Source: Roseovarius sp. M141 (lineage in GTDB: Bacteria > Pseudomonadota > Alphaproteobacteria > Rhodobacterales > Rhodobacteraceae). Taken from it: a DNA stretch of 64,000 nt. Shown piece after piece: positions 1 through 9,127 of the stretch (position 1 is its first letter; each line of letters opens with the position of its first letter). The notes under the pieces are model-generated. The model was given only the letters and a program-made list of their open reading frames with translations. It did not search any database and was not told the DNA's origin. A program made the translations under genes and the position numbers. The stretch lies in NCBI RefSeq assembly GCF_024355225.1, contig NZ_VCNH01000001.1:173315-237314 (forward strand). The letters run 5' to 3'.

Positions 1-13
1 TAAGGGCTTTGGG

Positions 14-418
14 TCAGATCAGGTATAATGGGGGCCGCAAAAAACCGGTCGGTTCAATCGAGTCCGGCTGGGCGAGTACCATCAGGTATTTGTCACGCGT
101 AGCCTGTTTAACGAAAGGGATATCGGTATCGTCAAGGACAACCGAAACGCAGAGTCCATTGCAACACTGGCCAGACGCCTGGTCCTTTTGATCCGCTTGG
201 GAAGCAGACCCGCTGGCACCATGCATAGATTCTGACGAAGCGGCCTCATGCGCATGTTTCGGAACGGCTTGATCGGAACTGACGGACGCGGCGTGGTGAT
301 CGCCGTGTATGCCAGAGGCAGCGTGGGTTGCAGAGGATGGCAAGAACATCAAAGCGCAGATGATCGCAAGGTACGAGAGGGCCTTGAGACATGCAGCAAT
401 GGTTTTTTTGGGCTTCAT
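14..418 (-). CDS. small secreted Cys/His/Met-rich protein (DUF2946/CopL-like), copy 1
   Basis: 134 aa. A basic N-terminus and hydrophobic stretch (about residues 10-33, ending near THAA) look like a signal peptide. The middle is rich in His, Met and Ser, then comes CCNGLC (about residues 86-91), and the protein ends in an RPP motif near the C-terminus. The last Cys lies 38 residues before PP, a spacing shared with four other small proteins in this window (6795-7133, 12737-13102, 28242-28643, 35980-36357). It is the last complete gene of the leftward strand at the window edge. A periplasmic copper-responsive role is inferred from composition and neighbours. DUF2946/CopL membership is a resemblance and was not tested. 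Confidence 0.6.
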   Translation of the reverse strand: MKPKKTIAACLKALSYLAIICALMFLPSSATHAASGIHGDHHAASVSSDQAVPKHAHEAASSESMHGASGSASQADQKDQASGQCCNGLCVSVVLDDTDIPFVKQATRDKYLMVLAQPDSIEPTGFLRPPLYLI

Positions 419-451
419 ACGCTGCGTTTTGAGGGTAAAACGGGGCAGCTG

Positions 452-727
452 TCAATTCATTTGAGGGCGGCGGCCACCAAACTTTTCGTGAGGCCATTTT
501 GCCAAGCGGCCTTGTTCGGGACCGTCCTGTGAACGTGTCGGAGCGAACCGGCGCCTTAGCCCGATCCTGCTCAATGCGCGCCAGCACATCCAGAATGTTG
601 GATTGATTGGTTCCTTGAGACATTGATGTTTCCATCTGCTGGCAAGCAATGGGACAGACGTAGGACAAACCAGACATTGCAGCGCATCTTTGTCGGTATG
701 AATAACGCGGTCGCAACAACGGTTCAT
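452..727 (-). CDS. hypothetical Cys-rich small ORF coupled to L,D-transpeptidase
   Basis: 91 codons whose ATG overlaps the TGA of the upstream L,D-transpeptidase gene (ATGA), which suggests translational coupling. The first 25 residues hold CC and CLVC cysteine pairs. The C-terminal half is basic and low in hydrophobic residues, and another frame (from about position 630) also looks protein-like. The locus may therefore be frameshifted or not coding. I do not recognise a family. Confidence 0.25.
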   Translation of the reverse strand: MNRCCDRVIHTDKDALQCLVCPTSVPLLASRWKHQCLKEPINPTFWMCWRALSRIGLRRRFAPTRSQDGPEQGRLAKWPHEKFGGRRPQMN

Positions 728-1311
728 CTCAGCGCGGGATAGAGAACCACTTTCGTCATCAGCGGAACGCGCAGATAAAGCTCGACCATCTGATCGTTGA
801 TCAGCCTCGCGCATCCGTTCGAGACCCGGCGCCGCAAGGTTGAGGGATCATTGGTGCCGTGAATCCGCAGAAACGTGTCACCGCGTTCGGGCGTGAACAG
901 ATAAAGCGCCCGGGCGCCAAGCGGATTGTTCAGCCCTCCGGGCATTCCGTCCTTCCATTTGGAGTAAAGCTCGGGCTCACGGCGCAGCATTCCCGGTGTC
1001 GGCATCCAACTGGGCCATTCCTTCTTGGCACCCACATAAAATTCACCTGCCTCATAGAGGCCCGGCCGTCCGATGCCGACCACATAACGCAGTGCCCTGT
1101 TGTCCGGCAGCGTCCAGTAGAGCGCGAATTCATCGGGGTTGACGTGTATTTCATACGGCGCAAAGCTGCCCGCGATGGGCACGGCCCTTGGCAGCAATTC
1201 TTCTGGTAGATTGTAGTCTGGCACCTGCTTTACCGGGTGGGCTGCTGCGTTTCTCACTGAAAACGCCGTTGCCGCCGTCGCAAGCCCTGCAATGAATTCT
1301 CTTCGCTTCAT
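724..1311 (-). CDS. L,D-transpeptidase (YkuD family), Tat-exported
   Basis: 195 aa. The N-terminus MKRREFIAG is a twin-arginine signal followed by an Ala-rich hydrophobic stretch. The YkuD catalytic region is seen as HGTND (about residue 150) followed by SNGCARL (about 163-169), which supplies the nucleophilic Cys. Members form 3-3 crosslinks in peptidoglycan or attach proteins to it in the periplasm. The ATG at 1311 is chosen because GGAGG lies 8 bp upstream; the GTG at 1326 would overlap that site. The gene follows ccmI by 17 bp and probably belongs to the ccm operon. A second, lipoprotein-like copy lies at 33881-34585. Confidence 0.85.
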   Translation of the reverse strand: MKRREFIAGLATAATAFSVRNAAAHPVKQVPDYNLPEELLPRAVPIAGSFAPYEIHVNPDEFALYWTLPDNRALRYVVGIGRPGLYEAGEFYVGAKKEWPSWMPTPGMLRREPELYSKWKDGMPGGLNNPLGARALYLFTPERGDTFLRIHGTNDPSTLRRRVSNGCARLINDQMVELYLRVPLMTKVVLYPALR

Positions 1312-1327
1312 GCTCGCTGCCTCCACT

Positions 1328-2494
1328 TCACTGTTCGAGACCGGTCAACGCCTCTCGTATGGTCTGTCTGCGAGGATCATCATCGGGCAAGGTTTGCGCC
1401 AACCTCTCCGCTTGATGATAGGCTACCTGCGCCTTTTGTGTGTCGCCCAAGACCTGATAGGCGCCGGCCAGCCGCAGCCACCCGTCCAGATCATCCGGCG
1501 TGTTTTCCAGTCGGTCCGCCAATCGATCGACCATCGACCGGATGAACGTATCGCGCTCGCTCTGGCTCATCTCGGCGGCCGCGGCCATGTCGTCCTCGGT
1601 CGGCCCTGATGACGGGGCAGCGTCCATCGGTGCGATGGGGGCCGGTCTGACAACGTCACGTCCAAGCGTTTCGCCGATGCGATTGGCCTGTGCGACGAAA
1701 AGCTCCACCCAGGATTCCGATCCTGTCGCGCCATTCAACCGGGCAAGGAGCAGGTCGTGCGCCTCTTCGCCGTCGCCCGCCTGATCAAGCGCGATGGCCT
1801 CATAGTAGGACGCAGCAGGATTCGCCGGGTCCATCTGTCGTGCGCGGGCGATGACGGTGCGGGCATCTGGGGTCACGATGCCACCCTCGGCTACAATCAG
1901 CGCCTCGGCGTATTGAGACAAAATCGCCGAGGTCACATCTTTGCGCTCGGTGACATTTGCGATAGCTGCCGCCGCGTCGGAATAGCGTTCCATACGCATG
2001 TATGTCTGCGCCAGCAGCATCCAGCCCTCGGTTGGCCCGCCGTTCGGGTCATTTTTCAACCGCTCCAGCAGGCGCTCCGTCAGATCGGTGATTTCGACCC
2101 TCTGGGTGCGCTCATCTTCACGGTCAGCGAAGGTCATGCTGGACATTTGCGGCGAACCAAGTGACGCATAGAGCGCCCCAGCGGTCGCAGGAACGGCGAG
2201 GGCCACGACCACCAAAAGTGCCCGACCGCTCTTGATCCCATCCATGCGTTTGGTTTCTGGGAGACGGGAAAGCGCCAGAAGACGGCGCTTGATTTCGACA
2301 CGGGCTGCCTGGGCGTCAGCTGCGGAAATCAAGCCGCGCTCGTGATCAGCGTCGACCTCGCGCAGCTGATCGGCAAGGATCGAGACCGAGCCGGCCTGAC
2401 GGTTGGCTATCCTTGTTTTCGCACCGAATAACGGCAGTACCATGAAAAGCGCGGCCGCGACGGCCAGCGCAGAAAAAATACCCCAGAGCATCAT
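1328..2494 (-). CDS. ccmI: cytochrome c maturation protein CcmI
   Basis: 388 aa. An N-terminal membrane segment (about residues 2-23) is followed by a cytoplasmic region, a second membrane segment (about 93-112), then a periplasmic part with TPR-like repeats (about 125-385). This is the architecture of CcmI, the apocytochrome c chaperone that hands substrates to the CcmF/CcmH haem ligation complex. The start codon overlaps the ccmH stop (ATGA). Gene order ccmF-G-H-I on one strand supports the call. Length is in the usual range. Confidence 0.85.
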   Translation of the reverse strand: MMLWGIFSALAVAAALFMVLPLFGAKTRIANRQAGSVSILADQLREVDADHERGLISAADAQAARVEIKRRLLALSRLPETKRMDGIKSGRALLVVVALAVPATAGALYASLGSPQMSSMTFADREDERTQRVEITDLTERLLERLKNDPNGGPTEGWMLLAQTYMRMERYSDAAAAIANVTERKDVTSAILSQYAEALIVAEGGIVTPDARTVIARARQMDPANPAASYYEAIALDQAGDGEEAHDLLLARLNGATGSESWVELFVAQANRIGETLGRDVVRPAPIAPMDAAPSSGPTEDDMAAAAEMSQSERDTFIRSMVDRLADRLENTPDDLDGWLRLAGAYQVLGDTQKAQVAYHQAERLAQTLPDDDPRRQTIREALTGLEQ

Positions 2495-2967
2495 GGATCA
2501 CTCCTGTTTTCTTGCGCCAGAAGCTCAGCGACGGCGGACTCTTCGGAGTCGCTCAGGGCTTCATTCGGGCGGCGCGTCCGAGCACGGGACAGAACTAGGA
2601 TGCATACCCCTATCCCGAAGAGCAGAAAAACGCCCGGGGCGAGCCAGAGCGCGTAGGTGGACGGCTGGAACGGCGGCTTGAGAAGGACGTAATCACCATA
2701 GCGGGCCTGGATGAAGTCGAGCGCCTGCTGGTTTGTATCGCCTGCAATCAGCCGTTCCCGGACCAGCAGGCGCAGATCGCGCGCGACGCCGGCGTTCGAA
2801 CTGTCAATATTCTCGTTCTGGCAGACGACGCAGCGCAGGTCTTGCGAGATATCCCGCGCTCGCGCCTCCAGCACCGGATCGTCCAGTATCTCGTCCGGCT
2901 CGACCGCCGCCACAGCAAAGGGCAGGATGAAAAGTATCAAGGTTGCGAACAGCGTTTTGCGTATCAT
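2491..2967 (-). CDS. ccmH: cytochrome c maturation protein CcmH (CycL type)
   Basis: 158 aa with a signal peptide (about residues 1-21), the CcmH signature LRCVVCQ (about 43-49) and a C-terminal membrane anchor (about 105-125). The thiol pair reduces the CXXCH motif of apocytochrome c in the periplasm so that haem can be attached. The start overlaps the ccmG stop (ATGA) and the end overlaps the ccmI start. This is the short form without the fused CcmI-like TPR part, which is encoded separately downstream. Confidence 0.9.
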   Translation of the reverse strand: MIRKTLFATLILFILPFAVAAVEPDEILDDPVLEARARDISQDLRCVVCQNENIDSSNAGVARDLRLLVRERLIAGDTNQQALDFIQARYGDYVLLKPPFQPSTYALWLAPGVFLLFGIGVCILVLSRARTRRPNEALSDSEESAVAELLAQENRSDP

Positions 2968-3527
2968 GTGCGCGGCGCCTTTGCAGCGCGGGCCTCTGCC
3001 AGCGCCGTAGAGAATTCCGCTTCTGCTTCGGGCCCGACGACCGGACCGACATAGCGGTAAAGGACGGTGCCAGCGCCGGAGACGATAAAGGTTTCAGGCA
3101 CGCCTGAGATACCCCATTCGATTCCAGCCCGCCCGTTCAGGTCCGATCCTATCCGCTCATAGGGGTTGCCCAGTTCATCCAGCCAGGCAAGGGCGTCCTC
3201 GGGCTTGTCCTTGTAGTTGATGCCCATGAGCCGTACGCTGTTGCGTTCGACCATCCGCGTCAGAACCGCGTGTTCGGCTCGGCAAGGCACGCACCATGAA
3301 GCAAAGACATTCACCACCACCGGCCCCGGATTCCCTGTCAGATCCGCACGGGCAAGACCGGGAATATTCACGCCCGCAACAGGCGCCAGATCGAATTCGG
3401 GAACCTGCTGGGAAATGAGAACCGAAGGGATTGCGTTTGGGTCCCGATCAGGATTCAATCCCCAAAGAAAGAAGCCGCCAACCATCAGCGCGATCAGGAT
3501 CGGTAGGGTTGCGAGAATACGTGTCAT
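2964..3527 (-). CDS. ccmG: thiol:disulfide interchange protein CcmG/DsbE
   Basis: 187 aa membrane-anchored periplasmic thioredoxin. An N-terminal membrane helix is followed by a thioredoxin fold with active site WCVPC (about residues 76-82) and the cis-Pro segment GVPETF. CcmG supplies reductant to CcmH and apocytochrome c. The ATG at 3527 is preferred because it starts directly at the hydrophobic anchor and lies 4 bp after the ccmF stop. An upstream in-frame extension would run into ccmF without adding any conserved sequence. Confidence 0.9.
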   Translation of the reverse strand: MTRILATLPILIALMVGGFFLWGLNPDRDPNAIPSVLISQQVPEFDLAPVAGVNIPGLARADLTGNPGPVVVNVFASWCVPCRAEHAVLTRMVERNSVRLMGINYKDKPEDALAWLDELGNPYERIGSDLNGRAGIEWGISGVPETFIVSGAGTVLYRYVGPVVGPEAEAEFSTALAEARAAKAPRT

Positions 3528-3531
3528 GAGC

Positions 3532-5532
3532 TCACTCCGCTGGGGTCGCTTGTGCGGCAGGTGTGATCGCACGTCGCGGAACGCCCACCCGCAATCGTCG
3601 GTCAGACAGTGAAAGACCTCCGCCGAGAACCAGCATTGCGGCACCGATCCAGATAAAATTTACCAGCGGCTCATAGAGAATACGCAAGGTCCAAGCACCG
3701 GACGCGGCTGTGTCTTCCGAAGCCGGTTCGGCCAGAGAGGCGTAAAGATCGCCTGCGAGTGTCGAACGGATGGCGGATTCGGTCGTGCTGCTCTGTGCAA
3801 CCGGATAGAACCGGCGCTCGGGGAACAGTATCGTCACAGGCTCCTCATCACGGGTTACTGTAAGTGTGCCTCGATCGGCGACATAATTAGGTCCCTGAAC
3901 GCGCTCGACCCCGTCGAAGCGGACATCAAAGCCCGCAATCGCGATTTCGGCCCCGGGTTGAACGAAGACGATTTCCTCCGATTTCCATGCGCTCGACCCG
4001 ATGAAACCAAGCATTGCAACTGCCAGACCGGCATGGGCCAATGTCATGCCGTGAGATGATCGCGGCATATTGCGGGCCCGGCGCATCGCATCTCCAAAAG
4101 GCACCTCAAAAAGCCTGATGCGGGTCGTCCACTCGCGTAGCGTCGCCAGCAATAGCCAGACAGCGATTGCAACCGACAGATAGGCAAGGACAGGTCCGCC
4201 CTCGGTCAGATACCAGACGGCGAGGCCCGATAACCCTGCAAGCACCGCGACAAAGCGAAGGCGCTGAAAGATTCCCTTCAGGTCTGCTCGTTTCCAGGAC
4301 AGAAACGGACCAAAACCCATGACAACAACAAGCGGCAGCATCATCGGAATGAAAGCCGCATTGAAGAAGGGCGGGCCGACCGAAATTTTGGTGCCGACAA
4401 CAGCTTCCATGAAAAGTGGATACAGCGTGCCAAACAGGACCGTACCTGTCGCAGCCCCCAGAAGAAGGTTATTGACGAGCAACCCAGCCTCGCGGCTGAT
4501 TGGCGCGAAGAGTCCGCCCCCCTCCATCGCTGGCGCGCGCCATGCGTAAAGCCCGAGAGACCCGCCGATGGAAACACCTAGCAGGCCGAGAATATAGAGC
4601 CCACGTTCGGGGTCGACCGCGAAGGCATGAACGGATGTGAGCAATCCTGAGCGCACAATGAACGTGCCCAGCAGAGACAGTGAGAAGGTGAGGATTGCCA
4701 GAAGGATCGTCCAGCTTTTGAAGGCGTCGCGTTTTTCCGTCACGATGGCCGAATGCAAAAGCGCCGTGCCCAGAAGCCAAGGCATGAAACTGACGTTCTC
4801 AACCGGATCCCAGAACCACCAGCCACCCCAGCCCAGTTCATAATAGGCCCACCACGACCCCAGAGCGATACCGGCCGTCAGGCTCATCCACGCGGCCAGT
4901 GTCCAGGGGCGAACCCACCGCGCCCAAGCCGCATCAACCCGCCCTTCAATCAGCGCTGCGACGGCGAAGGAGAAGACGATCGAGAAACCGACATAGCCAA
5001 AATAGAGCAGCGGTGGATGCATCGCCAACCCAACATCCTGCAAAAGCGGATTGAGATCATTGCCATCAAGCGGCGGAGGGAAAACCCGCTCGAACGGGTT
5101 GGACGTGAGTATCAGAAATGATAGAAATCCGGTGCTGATCCACGCCTGAACCGACAGCGTTCGCGCCTTGAGCGCATCCGGAATATTCGACCCCAGAAGC
5201 GCGACACCGGCACCGAAGGTCGCCAGTATCAAGACCCAGAGCAACAGGGAGCCTTCATGGCTCCCCCAGGTGCCCGCGACCTTGTAGAGCATCGGTTTGA
5301 GTGAGTGGGAATTCTCGACCACATTCACAACCGTGAAATCGCTGACGATGAAGGACCGCATGAGGGCCAGGAACGCGATGCCGATGAAGACGAACTGCGC
5401 GACCGATGACGCGCGCGCACTTCGCATCCACAGCAGATTGCCATGCGCAGCACCCAGGATGGGCAAAATGCTTTGAACCACCGCAATCATAAGCGCGAGA
5501 GCGAGAGCGAATTGCCCAATTTCCGGTATCAT
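3532..5532 (-). CDS. ccmF: haem lyase CcmF
   Basis: 666 aa integral membrane protein with about 15 hydrophobic segments. It carries the tryptophan-rich haem-handling WWD domain GWGGWWFWDPVENVSFMPW (about residues 233-251) and conserved His in periplasmic loops. CcmF ligates haem to apocytochrome c together with CcmH and CcmI. It is the first gene of the ccmF-G-H-I-L,D-transpeptidase operon. The CcmABCDE genes that load haem onto the chaperone are not in this window, so this set depends on genes elsewhere or is a second partial copy. Confidence 0.92.
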   Translation of the reverse strand: MIPEIGQFALALALMIAVVQSILPILGAAHGNLLWMRSARASSVAQFVFIGIAFLALMRSFIVSDFTVVNVVENSHSLKPMLYKVAGTWGSHEGSLLLWVLILATFGAGVALLGSNIPDALKARTLSVQAWISTGFLSFLILTSNPFERVFPPPLDGNDLNPLLQDVGLAMHPPLLYFGYVGFSIVFSFAVAALIEGRVDAAWARWVRPWTLAAWMSLTAGIALGSWWAYYELGWGGWWFWDPVENVSFMPWLLGTALLHSAIVTEKRDAFKSWTILLAILTFSLSLLGTFIVRSGLLTSVHAFAVDPERGLYILGLLGVSIGGSLGLYAWRAPAMEGGGLFAPISREAGLLVNNLLLGAATGTVLFGTLYPLFMEAVVGTKISVGPPFFNAAFIPMMLPLVVVMGFGPFLSWKRADLKGIFQRLRFVAVLAGLSGLAVWYLTEGGPVLAYLSVAIAVWLLLATLREWTTRIRLFEVPFGDAMRRARNMPRSSHGMTLAHAGLAVAMLGFIGSSAWKSEEIVFVQPGAEIAIAGFDVRFDGVERVQGPNYVADRGTLTVTRDEEPVTILFPERRFYPVAQSSTTESAIRSTLAGDLYASLAEPASEDTAASGAWTLRILYEPLVNFIWIGAAMLVLGGGLSLSDRRLRVGVPRRAITPAAQATPAE

Positions 5533-5650
5533 ATTTTATCTCAAATGTCAGGTTATGAGGAAGCGTACGACTGTCCAGTGCTGGAAGGTCAACCGAGCCT
5601 TTGCTTGCAGACCTCACATTATTGTCAACAGCCCCGATCTTCTCGCAATT

Positions 5651-5971
5651 TCAGCGCTCCAGGTTCGCCTTGCGCCGCTCGTATTCGTCTTCTTCAATTT
5701 CGCCCCGAGCGTAGCGTTCCTTCAGGATGTCGAGCGCACTTGAACCAGACGGCGCGTCGGATCGGCCCGAGAAGCTTCGAACGCCCAGCACGATCAATCC
5801 GATGATCACCCCCCAAAAGACCAACATCATCAGACCGCCAAGCAGCCCGTGGCCTCCGCTCCACATCATATGCCCATATCCTCTGCTCCAGTCGCCGTCC
5901 GGGGTTGCGGACGCAACATTTGCGTAAGCCGTCATCGAGATTGAAATTATCGAAAAAGTGAGGTGTTTCAT
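5651..5971 (-). CDS. SHOCT-domain small membrane protein
   Basis: 106 aa with a signal peptide (about residues 1-22), a Gly-rich hydrophobic segment (about 40-65) and a C-terminal SHOCT-like motif, LKERYARGEIEEDEYERRK (about 83-101). Proteins of this shape are common in copper and other metal resistance loci of alphaproteobacteria. Their function is unknown; SHOCT may mediate oligomerisation. It lies 118 bp upstream of ccmF and downstream of the cupredoxin on the same strand. Confidence 0.7.
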   Translation of the reverse strand: MKHLTFSIISISMTAYANVASATPDGDWSRGYGHMMWSGGHGLLGGLMMLVFWGVIIGLIVLGVRSFSGRSDAPSGSSALDILKERYARGEIEEDEYERRKANLER

Positions 5972-6073
5972 GTTGCTCTCTCGTATTAGCCGAACCTGTT
6001 GCTTGCCGGGCCGAAGGCCTTTTCCGCTGGATCATGAGGGGCACAAACCGGCCCCTCATGATCCGAGGCAAAA

Positions 6074-6583
6074 TCAGTGTCCGGAGAACGCTATCTTACC
6101 GACCATGCCGCCTTCGAGATGGCCCGGCACGTTGCAGGCAAATCCCATTTCGGTCGTGTCGGTAAAGGTCCAGACCACCTCAGCGGTCTGACCGGGCTCC
6201 AGGAGGACGCTATTGGGGTCGTTATGCATCATGCCGCCTTCCATCATCTTGGCATGATCGAGCTTTTTCATCGTCATCATGCCGGATTTCATCATGTCCT
6301 TCATCTCATCCTTGTGATCCTTCCACATGGCCTCGGTGCCGAGATTGAATTCGTGGATGATGTTTCCGTCGTTGCGCACGACGAACTTGATCGTCTCGCC
6401 CTTCGCGACTGAAACGGACTTGGGCTCATACTTCATCTCGTCCATGCTGACCTCGATCACGCGGTCGACCTTGTCCGGATCGCCAGCCTTGCCGATGGAC
6501 GAGCCGTGCCCTGCACCCGCCATTGCTGATCCTGCAAAAAGGATGAGTGCAGTCGTTGCTCCGATAGATTTCATAAACGTCAT
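6074..6583 (-). CDS. periplasmic cupredoxin (plastocyanin/azurin-like copper protein)
   Basis: 169 aa with a signal peptide (about 1-20). The cupredoxin fold has a first Cu ligand in the IIHEFN region and the C-terminal ligand loop CNVPGHLEGGM (Cys, His, Met). A long insertion of about 40 residues rich in Met, His and Lys separates them and may be an extra copper-binding lobe. The ATG at 6583 is chosen because AAGGAA lies 8 bp upstream. A copper chaperone or tolerance role is inferred. The intergenic region shared with the divergent small gene at 6795 contains the TTACA direct repeat. Confidence 0.85.
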   Translation of the reverse strand: MTFMKSIGATTALILFAGSAMAGAGHGSSIGKAGDPDKVDRVIEVSMDEMKYEPKSVSVAKGETIKFVVRNDGNIIHEFNLGTEAMWKDHKDEMKDMMKSGMMTMKKLDHAKMMEGGMMHNDPNSVLLEPGQTAEVVWTFTDTTEMGFACNVPGHLEGGMVGKIAFSGH

Positions 6584-6712
6584 GTTGTGTTCCTTGACTG
6601 TGTTTTGATCTGCTGGGGCAGATGATGTCGCATGCCGCGAAACCCCTTCCCCGACGTTGTGAAACGAAATCATTCCAGCGCAGGAGGATCAACTCACCCG
6701 GCGCGCTTTTAA

Positions 6713-6727
6713 TGTAATCAAGTGTAA
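6713..6727. promoter_or_regulatory. candidate CopR-type operator (TTACA-N5-TTACA direct repeat)
   Basis: Read on the minus strand, the site is TTACA-CTTGA-TTACA, two half-sites 10 bp apart as OmpR-family regulators prefer. It lies between the divergent cupredoxin and small secreted protein/copAB genes. The same spaced repeat occurs at 12115-12132 and 28889-28906. Binding by the response regulator at 11311-12033 is an inference. Confidence 0.5.
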
Positions 6728-6794
6728 GCTTGCAATTTCCGCGGGTCTGACCGATTTTCCGGCGATCGGCAGGCGTCGATGTTGATGGAGTGGC

Positions 6795-7133
6795 ATGACA
6801 CAGCGGCACAGCATATTCTGGGGATGGCTTCTGGCTGCGATCTTAATGTTTGCGGCATCGTTTCCGCATATGTCGTTCGCACGTGCCCAGCCGGATCATT
6901 CCCAAGGCGCGCATCAAGCTGTGCCAGCTTCAAGCAGCTGTGGTTTTGCCATGACATCGCATGAGAAGACTGGTGGTTGCGCATCCATGACGGCGCATTG
7001 TTCGCCCTTACTGCCACAGCCATTTCTACTGCCGGCACAGATGCGCATGCAGATTTCGGTCGAGTACGATTTCGACGTCGTGGCGCCTTATAAATTGGCG
7101 TCTTTTAGCGAGACACCGCCTCCGCGAGGCTGA
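6795..7133 (+). CDS. small secreted Cys/Met-rich protein (DUF2946/CopL-like), copy 2
   Basis: 112 aa with a signal peptide or membrane anchor (about residues 8-30), then a region with C, M and H residues (SCGF, GGCASMTAHC) and a C-terminal PPPRG. The last Cys lies 38 residues before PPP, as in the other four members. It is the first gene upstream of copAB, with a TTACA repeat about 70 bp before its start, so copper induction is likely. Function unknown; small proteins of this kind often head copper operons. Confidence 0.6.
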   Translation: MTQRHSIFWGWLLAAILMFAASFPHMSFARAQPDHSQGAHQAVPASSSCGFAMTSHEKTGGCASMTAHCSPLLPQPFLLPAQMRMQISVEYDFDVVAPYKLASFSETPPPRG

Positions 7134-7303
7134 TCCGTGTCGTTTTGGATCCCGTCGAATAGGCAGCCCAAACGGAACATACGCAACCCTTTGCATCACT
7201 CGGACGCGCCTTGACGCGACATGATCATTTGCAGGGCTGCAATCATCAGCACGCTACGCGGCGCAAATGCACCGCTTTCAAATCAAATCTGAAAGGACCG
7301 GAG

Positions 7304-9127
7304 ATGAAACCCATCCCCCTTATCAAGACGGCCATCCTGGCCGCCGCGCTCGCCGTATCCGGCAGCATGGCGCTGCCCGGCACCTATAATGTCAGCGTCG
7401 ACAAGATCCGCATAGACACCGGAGAGTTCAAGAAGACCGGCATCGGCTATAACCGCAGCCAGACCCCGACCGTGCTGCGCTTCAAGGAGGGCGAGCAGGT
7501 TACGATCAACGTCACCAACAACCTGCGCGAAAGTACCTCGATCCACTGGCACGGGCTGATCCTGCCGTTCCGGCAGGACGGCGTTCCGGGCATCAGCTTC
7601 AACGGGATCGCGCCGGGCACGACGTTCACCTACCAGTTTCCGATCCAGCAGGCCGGCACCTACTGGTTTCACAGCCATACCGGTTTTCAGGAGCCTGATG
7701 GAGCTTTCGGCGCAATCGTGATCGAGCCGAAGGGCGGCGAGAAGACGCGCGCCGACCGCGATTATGTCGTGCAACTGACCGACAAGCATCCGCACGATGG
7801 CAGCCGCATTTTCCGCAATCTGAAAATGTCGGCCGACTACTACAACCGCGCGCAGCGCACGCTGGAGGATCTGGTGCGCGACTCGCGCGAGGACGGTTTC
7901 AAGCAGGCGCTTCAGAACCGTGCGATGTGGGGCAAGATGCGCATGATGCCGACCGATATCGAGGACGTGCAAGGCTTTGCGCCCCTGATCAACGGCATGG
8001 GAACCGATCAGAACTGGACGGGCCTCTTCAGCCCCGGCGAAAAGGTGCGACTGCGGCTGATCAACTCGTCGGCGATGACTTATTTCGACGTTCGGATTCC
8101 GGGGCTGAAGATGACTGTCGTTCAGGCCGACGGTAACGATGTGGATCCCGTCACGGTGGACGAACTGCGCATCTCGGTGGCCGAAACCTATGACGTGATC
8201 GTGCAGCCGCGCGAAGCCAAGGCGTATGGCATCATTGCCGAATCCATGGGCCGTACGGCCATGGTCCGCGGATCGCTGTCGCCCAAGCAGGGCTATGCCG
8301 GCCTTGTTCCGCGGATGCGCCCGCAACCCCTGCTGACCATGGCCGACATGGGCGGCATGATGGACGGTATGGACATGAGTGGCATGGAAATGGGTGCCAT
8401 GGACCATAATGCCATGACGATGTCCTCGCAAAGCAGCGCTATGCCCGAGGGCATGGACCACAGCCAGATGGATATGTCCGGAGACATGGACGGAATCGAT
8501 CACAGCCAAATGGACATGTCCGGCACCACAAAGGAATTGGACCACAGCCAGATGGACATGCCCAGCGAGACGAAGGAGATAGACCATAGCCAAATGGGCA
8601 TGTCCGGCGGCATGACTGGCATGAACCACAGCGCGCGTGACAGCAAGATTGGCGAATTCTACGCACCGGGCAGCGGTCTGATCCCAAGCGCGGCGAATGG
8701 CGGCAAGTTCCTGTCCTACAACGATCTGAAGGCACTCCGGCCGCTTTACCGTGATCGCCCGGCGACCCGCACGATTGAGCTGCGCCTGACCGGCAACATG
8801 GAGCGTTACATCTGGTCCATCAACGGCGTGAAAATGGATGATGCCGAGCCGATCCGCCTGAAATACGGCGAGCGTGTCCGCTTCAAGTTCGTCAACGAAA
8901 CGATGATGTCACACCCGATGCACCTGCACGGCATGTGGTCGATCCTCGATACCGGCAAGGGCAAGTGGGACCCGATCAAGCACACGGTCAGCATCGCGCC
9001 CGGTACCACCGTCTATACCGAAACCGAGGTCGATGCGACGGGCCAATGGGCTTTCCACTGCCACCTGTCCTACCACGCCGAAGCGGGCATGTTCCGCAAG
9101 GTAATCGTCGAAGGTGGCCCGGCATGA
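7304..9127 (+). CDS. copA: copper resistance multicopper oxidase CopA/PcoA
   Basis: 607 aa periplasmic oxidase, presumably converting Cu(I) to less toxic Cu(II). Cupredoxin domain 1 has HWHG (about residue 80) and WFHSH. The C-terminal domain has HPMHLHG and HCHLSYHAEAGM, giving type 1 and trinuclear copper ligands. Between them (about residues 346-445) is a Met/His-rich insert with four tandem HSQMDM or HSQMGM units. The ATG at 7304 is preferred: it starts a short signal peptide and follows GGAG. The stop overlaps the copB start (ATGA). No RR pair is seen in the signal, so Sec export is likely, unlike many Tat-exported CopA. Confidence 0.92.
   Translation: MKPIPLIKTAILAAALAVSGSMALPGTYNVSVDKIRIDTGEFKKTGIGYNRSQTPTVLRFKEGEQVTINVTNNLRESTSIHWHGLILPFRQDGVPGISFNGIAPGTTFTYQFPIQQAGTYWFHSHTGFQEPDGAFGAIVIEPKGGEKTRADRDYVVQLTDKHPHDGSRIFRNLKMSADYYNRAQRTLEDLVRDSREDGFKQALQNRAMWGKMRMMPTDIEDVQGFAPLINGMGTDQNWTGLFSPGEKVRLRLINSSAMTYFDVRIPGLKMTVVQADGNDVDPVTVDELRISVAETYDVIVQPREAKAYGIIAESMGRTAMVRGSLSPKQGYAGLVPRMRPQPLLTMADMGGMMDGMDMSGMEMGAMDHNAMTMSSQSSAMPEGMDHSQMDMSGDMDGIDHSQMDMSGTTKELDHSQMDMPSETKEIDHSQMGMSGGMTGMNHSARDSKIGEFYAPGSGLIPSAANGGKFLSYNDLKALRPLYRDRPATRTIELRLTGNMERYIWSINGVKMDDAEPIRLKYGERVRFKFVNETMMSHPMHLHGMWSILDTGKGKWDPIKHTVSIAPGTTVYTETEVDATGQWAFHCHLSYHAEAGMFRKVIVEGGPA

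Noticed and set aside
7283..8629. 448-codon open frame antisense to copA
   Set aside because: Composition (His/Val/Ala repeats) is the reverse complement of the Met-rich repeats; no independent evidence.
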